This document shows positions 1-6,474 of a stretch of DNA of 33,180 nt, one piece after another. The translations under genes and the position numbers were made by a program. The stretch lies in contig CANETC010000015.1 of the NCBI GenBank assembly GCA_947441055.1, forward strand, positions 1 through 33,180, given 5' to 3'. The notes below the pieces were generated by a model. That model saw only the letters and a program-made list of their open reading frames with translations, was not told the DNA's origin and did no database searches. Position 1 is the stretch's first letter, and every line of letters starts with the position of its first letter. The stretch is from Cytophagaceae bacterium. GTDB taxonomy: Bacteria; Bacteroidota; Bacteroidia; Cytophagales; Flexibacteraceae.

Positions 1-382
1 TCGGAGACCCTACCATATTTGTAAAGTCCGTAGTCCCTGCTTTGCAAGACTCAGGACAGATAGAAACAAAAAAACCTATGAGTTTTGCTTGGACGCGTAT
101 AACGAAACCTCATAGGTTTAACCCATTGACCCAAAAATCCACGAAATCCCTCCATCCGTCTAATCCGTGATGCAGACACAAAAGGCCGCTGTTATCGGTG
201 TTTTTCACCAACGAAATACAATGGAGCGAGGCTTATCTTCATCCCGGATATTGAAAAGGCGTATTCCGTTCCGCCATAGGCAGACCATACTAGTGCAATA
301 CTGGACTACAGACTGACATTTGAAATGCTACCCATCCTGACAGTTTGACAAAACAGGGCATTTTTGCCGGAAAATGGTTTGA
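1..382. other. Intergenic region at left edge
   Basis: No convincing gene is visible here. Bases 26 to 177 belong to the dispersed repeat described separately. Bases 178 to 382 hold no recognisable gene; a weak hairpin (GGTG, T5 loop, CACC) lies near 196 to 209. This stretch is downstream of the minus-strand response regulator, but I could not find a clear terminator for that operon in it. Confidence 0.6.
26..177. repeat. Dispersed intergenic repeat, copy A
   Basis: This about 150-base block matches 2791 to 2935 in the same orientation with few changes. It holds two inverted repeats. The first pairs 26-35 with 48-57 and is imperfect here. The second pairs 72-86 with 105-119, with one mismatch, around a loop containing GGACGCGTATAACG. 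A tail follows with the words AAAAATCC, CGAAATCC and TAATCCGTGATGCAGACA. It encodes no plausible protein. I do not recognise it as a named element. Confidence 0.8.
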
Positions 383-787
383 TTATGGCTGATGAGGCGG
401 CAGATTGCTGATTATTTCCAACACCATTTTTTCTGAAAGCGGTTTAGATTCAAAACCCTTTACCATACTAAAGGTTTCAGCCCGGTTGTGATCCCTTGAA
501 TCGAGTGATGAGGAAAGAATGTACACCACGGTATTCTTCAGGCTGCTTTCACTATACCGACGGATGGATTCCAGAAAATCAAAACCATTCATACCAGGCA
601 TCCGAATGTCAATCAGAATAACATCGGGAACGGGTAAATTTTGTTGAATTTGCGATGAGATGAAATTCAGCGCGGTTTCAGATTCAGAAAATACTTCGCA
701 TTGGTAATCCGGATTCACCTGATGAATTACTTCCTCTGAAAGAAAGTTAAAAATATCTTCATCGTCCAGAAGTAAAAAGCGAACCAT
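383..787 (-). CDS. Single-domain response regulator (REC only)
   Basis: A 134-residue stand-alone receiver domain with no output domain. The acidic pair D8-D9 lies in LLLDDED, the predicted phospho-acceptor is D60 in LIDIRMPGMNG, the switch Ser is about S92 in YILSSS, and the conserved Lys is K115 in ESKPL. Such proteins pass phosphate onward or signal by protein contact rather than by binding DNA. The start codon lies two bases past the stop of the histidine kinase gene, so the pair is almost certainly co-transcribed and the kinase is the likely phosphodonor. What it regulates cannot be told from the sequence. Confidence 0.93.
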   Translation of the reverse strand: MVRFLLLDDEDIFNFLSEEVIHQVNPDYQCEVFSESETALNFISSQIQQNLPVPDVILIDIRMPGMNGFDFLESIRRYSESSLKNTVVYILSSSLDSRDHNRAETFSMVKGFESKPLSEKMVLEIISNLPPHQP

Positions 788-789
788 TT

Positions 790-2442
790 TTAAGCTTGTT
801 TGGGCCGAACCGGAATTGTAATCATGACACGGGTACCTTCGTTCACTGTTGATTGCAAATCAATACTACCTTTAATTTTTTGAATAATCTCGCGGCAAAT
901 GTACAAACCTAAACCACTTCCAGGGCTTGTTTTTGAGGCCCGGTAAAACATATCGAATATTTTATTGAGGTGCTCTGAAGAAATTCCTTCTCCATTGTCT
1001 GATACTGAAATCTTTAATTCATTCTCTTCCATGCTTGCCTTCACCTCTACAAAAGATGAAGGATTGTCTTTTCGTAAATACTTGTAAGCGTTACCAATGA
1101 TGTTTTTCAACAAGGTGTTGATCCTGTTCTTATCCGAAATTACCTGAACGGCATTTTCAGATACCTCTCTTTCGAAGTGGACTTTGAATGGAATAGCGAA
1201 CTGAATATCGCTCTGAATTTCATCAATCATGCGGCGCAAATCGAATTCCTCCTGACTGAGGTCCAATCTTGCATTGCGGGAATATTCGAGAATTTCATGG
1301 ATGGTTTCATCCAGTCGTTTTACCGAATCCCCTGCCCTGTTAAGCAGCAAACGCGTTTTTTCTTCCAGACCAGTCGATTTCATTACCAGGTCGAGAATCC
1401 CTTTGATGGAAAGCAGTGGTGAACGGAGATCATGCGAAACGCTGTAAACGAAGTTATCCATTTCAGCATTGATTTTCCTGAGCTCTTCGTTCTTTTCAAC
1501 CAGATTTTTTCGGGCAATTTCCCGTTCATATGCGTTGCCAATAATACCGGAAATGGCTCTTAGAAGTTCTATGTCGGATTTTTTCCATGTCTTGTATACA
1601 ACGCATTCATCGAAACCGATAAAACCAAAAAACGAACCATTTACGATCAGAGAGAAAACCAGAATCGATTTTATTTCCTGAGGCTCAAGGAGTTCCCTGA
1701 CATCTGCTGGAAGTTCGCTGATATCTTCTGAGAAAATAACACCTGTTTCCTGAAGGGTTTTTTCCCAATAGGAAACATATTCATAGGGAACATATTTGAG
1801 GTTGTCGATTTGCGGCTCGATTCCCGCATTGCAGACCTCAAAAGTATTGGAGCAGGCAAGTCCCCTATCTATATTTTCAAAGATGTAAATCCGGCTTACC
1901 TGTGTGTGCTGCATAAGAGCCCCAAGTACTGCATCAATGCTTTTGTCAAAATCAAGATAACGATTGAGATCAAGTGCAATTTCTGCAATCAATTCCTGCT
2001 GGCGAAGATTATACTTTAACTCTTCCTCATTGGCCAGAGAACGAGTAATCTCTTTATAAACAGCAATAAAATTAGGAGGACTTCCCTCTTCGTCCAAGAC
2101 GGGTGTAAGCTGAACTTCGAAGTGGATTATTTCTCCGGATTTCCGGTAAGTCTGCACTACAACCTCCGCAAATTCCCGATGGCTTAAGGCCTGAATGAGC
2201 TTTTCAATTTCTTCAGCATTGTTACTCGGGTCATCCAGTAAATCCCAGGGATGGCTACCCAGAATTTCCGAAGATGAAAAGCCGATTATTTCTTCAAAAG
2301 CCGGATTGTTCCAGGTTATTTTTCCTGCAAAGTCCGTAATGAGAATGGGACTGTTCATTCGATGCACCATTTCAGAAAAGCTCTTGAGCTGAACCTGCCC
2401 TGAAGCGCCCTTCTCCTGCCCTGATTTTACGGCCTCGTTCAT
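790..2442 (-). CDS. Soluble PAS-GAF sensor histidine kinase
   Basis: A 550-residue hybrid-free histidine kinase. A PAS domain with its PAC tail covers about residues 20 to 140 (ITDFAGKITWNNPAFEEIIG). A GAF domain follows at about 150 to 310 and a short coiled segment at about 310 to 330. The HisKA helix carries the predicted phospho-accepting H337 in SVSHDLRSPL. The HATPase domain shows an N-box (N447, N451), a G1 box with D482 (SDNGEGI), an F box (FDMFYRA) and a G2 box (GSGLGL, 508-513). There is no signal peptide or membrane segment, so it should sense a cytoplasmic cue through PAS or GAF; the ligand is unknown. It is the first gene of a two-gene operon with the response regulator. No Shine-Dalgarno sequence precedes the ATG, as is usual in Bacteroidota. 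The operon sits between direct copies of an intergenic repeat. Confidence 0.95.
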   Translation of the reverse strand: MNEAVKSGQEKGASGQVQLKSFSEMVHRMNSPILITDFAGKITWNNPAFEEIIGFSSSEILGSHPWDLLDDPSNNAEEIEKLIQALSHREFAEVVVQTYRKSGEIIHFEVQLTPVLDEEGSPPNFIAVYKEITRSLANEEELKYNLRQQELIAEIALDLNRYLDFDKSIDAVLGALMQHTQVSRIYIFENIDRGLACSNTFEVCNAGIEPQIDNLKYVPYEYVSYWEKTLQETGVIFSEDISELPADVRELLEPQEIKSILVFSLIVNGSFFGFIGFDECVVYKTWKKSDIELLRAISGIIGNAYEREIARKNLVEKNEELRKINAEMDNFVYSVSHDLRSPLLSIKGILDLVMKSTGLEEKTRLLLNRAGDSVKRLDETIHEILEYSRNARLDLSQEEFDLRRMIDEIQSDIQFAIPFKVHFEREVSENAVQVISDKNRINTLLKNIIGNAYKYLRKDNPSSFVEVKASMEENELKISVSDNGEGISSEHLNKIFDMFYRASKTSPGSGLGLYICREIIQKIKGSIDLQSTVNEGTRVMITIPVRPKQA

Positions 2443-2673
2443 TATTTAAATTGGATTTGGATTACAATATTCTCAATCGTGTTAGCAATATAATCGGTAA
2501 TCAATGAAAGTATGACATTTTATTCGACAAGGTTGGAATACAAATTCCCCCAACCGAAAATGCCTAAATAAATTTATACTAAAACAATTTTAATCAGTTA
2601 ATACAATTTGTCTTATCCGCCTTTGGCGGGAGGGAATTCGACCCTACGATTGCGGTAGCCTAGAAAATCAAAA

Positions 2674-2917
2674 AAAATCCGCGAAATCACTAAATCCCTT
2701 TAATCCGTGATGCAGACAACAAGGGCAAAGGGACTTCTATTTGGCTAAGTTAAACCACCCCCGGGGACTGGAGTCCATCACATATTTATTGTCCTGAGTC
2801 CCTGCTTTGCAAGACTCAGGACAGATAGAAACCTATGAGGTTTGCTTGGACGCGTATAACGAAACCTCATAGGTTTAACCCATTGACACAAAAATCCTCG
2901 AAATCCATTCATCAGTC
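2674..2917. repeat. Dispersed intergenic repeat, copy B (fullest copy)
   Basis: Order of parts: a partial AAATCC-type tail at about 2674-2700; an unpaired block at 2701-2790 containing GACTTCTATTTGGCTA; an inverted repeat with perfect 10-base arms at 2791-2800 and 2813-2822 (GTCCTGAGTC and its complement); a second inverted repeat with perfect 15-base arms at 2829-2843 and 2862-2876 (AAACCTATGAGGTTT and its complement, 18-base loop); then an AAAAATCC/CGAAATCC tail. Bases 2791-2935 match copy A at the left edge, and 2701-2826 match copy C. Confidence 0.85.
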
Positions 2918-3041
2918 TAATCCGTGATGCAGACAACAAGGGCAGAGAGACTTCTATTTGGCTATGTTAAACCACCCCGGGACTGGAGTCCCTCACATAT
3001 TTATCGTCCTGAGTCCCCGCTTTGCAAGACTCAGGACAGAT
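2918..3041. repeat. Dispersed intergenic repeat, copy C (truncated)
   Basis: This block aligns with 2701-2826 at roughly 94% identity by hand count (about 6 substitutions and a 2-base gap). It repeats the GACTTCTATTTGGCTA block and the 10-base inverted repeat (arms 3006-3015 and 3028-3037), then stops before the second, 15-base inverted repeat. It is a direct tandem copy, about 217 bases downstream of copy B. Confidence 0.85.
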
Positions 3042-3060
3042 GGTAATTAGCCATTATTGA

Positions 3061-3085
3061 CTTGTTGGTGGAAAACACCAACAAG
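3061..3085. repeat. Perfect 10-bp hairpin upstream of ppsA
   Basis: CTTGTTGGTG at 3061-3070 and its exact reverse complement at 3076-3085 enclose a GAAAA loop. No T-run follows on the plus strand, so it is not a standard terminator for that strand. It lies just beyond repeat copy C and about 130 bases before the PEP synthase start. It may be part of the repeat family or a leader structure; function unknown. Confidence 0.55.
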
Positions 3086-3182
3086 GGCGGAACGGGGATT
3101 TTGAATAAAACAAGTGACAGCCAACTGAGGACAATAAGCCATGGCATTGACGGAGGTCAGAGAAGCCGTATGGGTGAACTTT

Positions 3183-3190
3183 TACTTTTG
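3183..3190 (+). promoter_or_regulatory. Candidate -7 element for ppsA
   Basis: TACTTTTG matches the Bacteroidota -7 consensus TAnnTTTG and ends 22 bases before the preferred ATG at 3213. No TTTG or TTG is found at the expected distance upstream, so the assignment rests on the -7 box alone. Confidence 0.3.
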
Positions 3191-3212
3191 GGAAATCACC
3201 CATCAGAACCCT

Positions 3213-5642
3213 ATGAAAAACAGTTTCATCCTCCCATTCGCCACGATTGGCAAAAAAGACATACCAGAAGCAGGTGGCAAAAATGCAGCCCTTGGCGAAA
3301 TGTTCAACGCGCTGAGTTTTCATGGCATTCGGATTCCGGATGGATTTGCCATTTCTGCCACGGCTTTCCGGTATTACATTTCTCAAAATGGCCTGTTTCA
3401 GAAACTGGACAGCGTGCTCAGAAAACTTGACAAAGAAAACCTGAGTAACCTAACTGAGATTGGGAAGCAATGCAGAACCATCATCGCAGAGGCTTCCATC
3501 CCAGAACTACTCGCCAATGAAATCAAAGAAGCCTACGACAATTTCATGAAAGAATATCCGGGCTCAAGTCTTGCGGTACGCTCATCGGCCACAGCAGAGG
3601 ATTTGCGGGATGCCAGTTTTGCGGGACAACACGATTCTTTTCTTAATATCACTGGCGCCAAGGATTTGCTCAGCGCAGTGAAGGACTGCTACATTTCTTT
3701 ATTCAACGACAGGGCCATCAAATATCGGGAGGACCATGGCTTTAATCATATGGAGGTGCCTTTGTCCTGCGGCGTACAGAAAATGGTGCGCGCAGATTTG
3801 GGTGGTTCTGGCGTGGCATTTACGCTCGACCCGGAAACGGGCTTCCGGGATGTAATCCACATTTCTTCCGTCTGGGGCTTAGGTGAAAACCTTGTTCAGG
3901 GAAAAGTAGAACCAGATGAAACGCTCGTTTTTAAACCAAGCCTCAAAAAAGGACTTGACCCAATCATCCGAAAAAAAATCGGTCTGAAAGAACTTACCTT
4001 GATTTATGCCCAAAAGAAGGAAGTCCTGCCAGAGAACGGAACACCCTCCGTTTCAAGGATGCCAAGTACTGAAAATATCCGAACCGAAACCGACAAGCGA
4101 AACCTGATGGTGCTCAACGACGACCAGGTAAAGGAACTTTCTCAATGGTGCATCGGCATTGAAGACCATTTCGGAAGTCCGATGGACATAGAATGGGCTT
4201 TAGACGGATTGGACCACAAGCTTTATATTTTACAGGCAAGGCCGGAAACAGTTCACTCTTTGCAAGTCAGAAAAACCGCCAAAGAGTTCACCGTTCATGT
4301 AAAGGCAAAAGAAATCTGTTCGGGCAGAGCGGTTGGGCACAATGTGGTAACCGGCAGAGCATGTCTGGTAAATTCTCCCCTGGATGTTAACAAAGTGCGG
4401 CAAGGCGACATCATTGTCACCGACACCACCAACCCAGATTGGAATCCTCTGCTGAAAAAAGCCGTTGGCATCATCACCAACAAAGGAGGCCGTACCAGTC
4501 ACGCGTCCATCGTGGCAAGGGAACTCGGAATTCCAGCCGTGGTGGGTACCAACAATGCCACCGATCAACTCAAAGATGGACAAATGATTACCCTGAGTTG
4601 TGCCGAGGCCGAAACCGGGAAAATTTATGATGGTGTTCTCGACTGGGAAGTGAGGGAATTCAGGTTGGATGACATCCCCGAAACCCACACAAAACCCATG
4701 CTGATTCTGTCGCAACCAGACAGGGCTTTGGATCTTTCGTTTTACCCAAATTCGGGTGTGGGATTGATGCGAATGGAATTCATTGTAAACAATTGCATTG
4801 CGGCACATCCCATGGCTCTGGTGCATTTTTCAACCTTGCCAGAAGGCGCAGATAAAATAATTGTGGATTACAAAACCCGGGGTTGGACTGATAAAAGGGC
4901 CTATTTTGTAGACAAACTCGCCAGATCTGTAGCGCAGGTGGCAGCAGCCTTCTATCCGAAAGAAGTTATTGTGCGGATGAGTGATTTCAAAACCAATGAA
5001 TACGCCACTCTGCCCGGTGGAAAGTTTTTTGAACCCGTGGAGGAAAACCCAATGCTGGGCTTCAGAGGAGCATCCCGATACTACAATGCCTGGTATAAAG
5101 AAGGTTTCCGGATGGAATGTGAGGCCATGAAATATGCCAGAGAAAAAATGGGTATGACCAACATCAAACTGATGGTACCTTTTTGCCGGACATCGGAAGA
5201 AGGGCGGAAAGTTGTCCAGATTATGGAGGATGAAGGCCTGAAACAAGGAAAAAATGGGCTTGAAATTTATGTGATGGTTGAGATTCCATCCAATGTAATT
5301 GAGCTGGAAGAGCTTGCAACCATTTTTGACGGATTTTCCATTGGATCAAACGACCTCACACAGCTTACACTCGGTATAGACAGGGATTCGAATTTGATCA
5401 GCCATCTGTTTGATGAACGAAATTCAACCGTAAAATGGATGATTTCAACCGCAATTGCCAAGGCCAAAAAATGTGGTAAGAAGATCGGCCTTTGCGGTCA
5501 GGCACCAAGCGATTATCCGGATTTTGCCAATTTTCTGGTGGAAGAGGGAATCGACAGCATTTCTTTCAATCCAGACTCGCTGCTAAACGGCATACGCAAT
5601 ATTCACAAAGCCGAGGAGGCGCTCATGGAAATTCACGAATAA
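3213..5642 (+). CDS. ppsA: Phosphoenolpyruvate synthase
   Basis: An 809-residue pyruvate, water dikinase that makes PEP, AMP and phosphate from pyruvate, ATP and water, the entry step of gluconeogenesis. The N-terminal ATP-grasp/pyruvate-binding domain shows GGKNAALGEM and AVRSSATAEDLRDASFAGQ. The phospho-histidine domain carries the catalytic His at about residue 430 in GGRTSHASIVARELGIPA. The C-terminal PEP-binding TIM barrel shows ENPMLGFRG, GFSIGSNDLTQL and the catalytic Cys at about 761 in GLCGQAPSD. Length is close to the E. coli enzyme (792). The frame stays open upstream to an ATG at 3141, but those 24 extra residues resemble nothing in the family. The start at 3213 aligns with the family N-terminus and follows a candidate -7 box. 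The dehydrogenase gene begins 4 bases after the stop, so the two are likely co-transcribed. Confidence 0.96.
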   Translation: MKNSFILPFATIGKKDIPEAGGKNAALGEMFNALSFHGIRIPDGFAISATAFRYYISQNGLFQKLDSVLRKLDKENLSNLTEIGKQCRTIIAEASIPELLANEIKEAYDNFMKEYPGSSLAVRSSATAEDLRDASFAGQHDSFLNITGAKDLLSAVKDCYISLFNDRAIKYREDHGFNHMEVPLSCGVQKMVRADLGGSGVAFTLDPETGFRDVIHISSVWGLGENLVQGKVEPDETLVFKPSLKKGLDPIIRKKIGLKELTLIYAQKKEVLPENGTPSVSRMPSTENIRTETDKRNLMVLNDDQVKELSQWCIGIEDHFGSPMDIEWALDGLDHKLYILQARPETVHSLQVRKTAKEFTVHVKAKEICSGRAVGHNVVTGRACLVNSPLDVNKVRQGDIIVTDTTNPDWNPLLKKAVGIITNKGGRTSHASIVARELGIPAVVGTNNATDQLKDGQMITLSCAEAETGKIYDGVLDWEVREFRLDDIPETHTKPMLILSQPDRALDLSFYPNSGVGLMRMEFIVNNCIAAHPMALVHFSTLPEGADKIIVDYKTRGWTDKRAYFVDKLARSVAQVAAAFYPKEVIVRMSDFKTNEYATLPGGKFFEPVEENPMLGFRGASRYYNAWYKEGFRMECEAMKYAREKMGMTNIKLMVPFCRTSEEGRKVVQIMEDEGLKQGKNGLEIYVMVEIPSNVIELEELATIFDGFSIGSNDLTQLTLGIDRDSNLISHLFDERNSTVKWMISTAIAKAKKCGKKIGLCGQAPSDYPDFANFLVEEGIDSISFNPDSLLNGIRNIHKAEEALMEIHE

Positions 5643-5646
5643 ACTT

Positions 5647-6387
5647 ATGAAAAGACTAGAAGGCAAAGCTGCGATTGTAACAGGTGCAGCAGGAGGAATT
5701 GGAAAGGCAGCGGCCATGTTGTTCGCTGAAGAAGGTGCTTCAGTTTTGGCAACAGACCTCCATATCGACATTCTTGAAGAATGGACGAAAGGCTCCAGTC
5801 CGGCAGTGGTAGGATTCCGGCACGATGTAAGCTCGCCGGAAGACTGGAAAAAGGTAGTAGAAACAGCGGTCTTGCTGTTCGGGAAAATTGACATTCTGGT
5901 AAACAATGCCGGCATCTTTCATGCCGGCACCAATACCGAAAACTGCAGCATTGAGGAATGGCATAAGTTTATGGCCACCAACCTGAGCGGCCCATTTTTC
6001 GGTGTTAAAGCCGCCCTTCCTTTTCTCAAAATGCAGGGAGGCAGCATTGTAAATGTGTCTTCCATTGCAGGCATTGTTGGCGGAAACGGACCGGCCTATT
6101 CTGCTTCCAAAGGCGGTTTAAGACTGCTATCAAAAGACATGGCCATAGAGTTTGTCAAATATGGAATTAGGGTAAATTCGCTTCATCCAGGAGGAGTTTT
6201 AACACCCATGACAAAAGACATGGTAGGGGGCCCCGGCGGACAAGAGCTCATTAAAAACAGTTGCCCGATGAGCCGCCTGGCTTCACCCATGGAAATGGCC
6301 TATGCCATTCTTTATCTGGCGAGTGATGAATCTTCTTTCGCTACCGGATCAGAACTGGTGGTGGACGGTGGACTTACCGCCCGCTAG
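5647..6387 (+). CDS. Short-chain dehydrogenase/reductase (SDR)
   Basis: A 246-residue classical SDR oxidoreductase using NAD(H) or NADP(H). The glycine-rich cofactor loop is TGAAGGIG (12-19). D37 at the end of the second strand (LATDL) favours NAD. Other markers are D60-V61, NNAG (86-89), N112, S138/S139, the catalytic pair Y151 and K155 in YSASK, and the PGG motif at 181-183. The C-terminus ends in VVDGG, typical of the FabG/cyclopentanol dehydrogenase-like branch. The substrate cannot be read from the sequence. It begins 4 bases after ppsA and probably shares its transcript, though a metabolic link with PEP synthesis is not obvious. Confidence 0.92.
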   Translation: MKRLEGKAAIVTGAAGGIGKAAAMLFAEEGASVLATDLHIDILEEWTKGSSPAVVGFRHDVSSPEDWKKVVETAVLLFGKIDILVNNAGIFHAGTNTENCSIEEWHKFMATNLSGPFFGVKAALPFLKMQGGSIVNVSSIAGIVGGNGPAYSASKGGLRLLSKDMAIEFVKYGIRVNSLHPGGVLTPMTKDMVGGPGGQELIKNSCPMSRLASPMEMAYAILYLASDESSFATGSELVVDGGLTAR

Positions 6388-6433
6388 GGAAATCGATAAA
6401 CTTCATTTTTCAGGTTGAAAGATTTTGCTGAGG

Positions 6434-6463
6434 TTTGTGCAATCTCATCAAGTAATATCTTTT
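6434..6463 (+). promoter_or_regulatory. Weak candidate promoter before first secreted paralogue
   Basis: TTTG at 6434-6437, an 18-base spacer, then TATCTTTT at 6456-6463, one base off TAnnTTTG. It would leave only a very short leader before the ATG at 6475, which weakens the call. The gap between the dehydrogenase stop and this gene shows no terminator hairpin, so read-through from ppsA is an alternative. Confidence 0.25.
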
Positions 6464-6474
6464 ACCCTGTTAAC

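Larger units (their letters stand above)
2443..3212. other. Repeat-rich intergenic region
   Basis: This 770-base gap separates the divergently transcribed histidine kinase and PEP synthase genes. Bases 2443 to 2600 are AT-rich and should hold the kinase promoter, but no clean TTTG/TAnnTTTG pair was found on the minus strand. Bases 2674 to 3041 are filled with two tandem copies of the dispersed repeat. A hairpin follows at 3061-3085. Open frames across 3054 to 3430 on both strands have no recognisable protein character. Confidence 0.6.

Noticed and set aside
2612-2660. Possible tRNA or T-arm (GGGAATTCGACCCT near 2631, with a CCGCC/GGCGG hairpin before it)
   Set aside because: No acceptor stem, anticodon arm or D-arm could be assembled around it, and the loop lacks normal T-arm positions.
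2674-3041. CRISPR array
   Set aside because: The repeated blocks are over 100 bases, only two or three copies exist, and there are no regular unique spacers or cas genes.
3054-3430. Open frames of 110 and 122 codons on both strands upstream of and within ppsA
   Set aside because: They overlap the true ppsA frame, have no family resemblance, and run through repeat-derived DNA.
4230-5246. Long antisense open frames within ppsA (198 and 138 codons)
   Set aside because: Shadows of a strongly conserved sense gene; the composition is not protein-like (rich in His, Phe and Gly, with no domain).
6415-6474. TTG start at 6415 for the first secreted paralogue
   Set aside because: The 20 extra residues precede a complete signal peptide beginning at the ATG at 6475.
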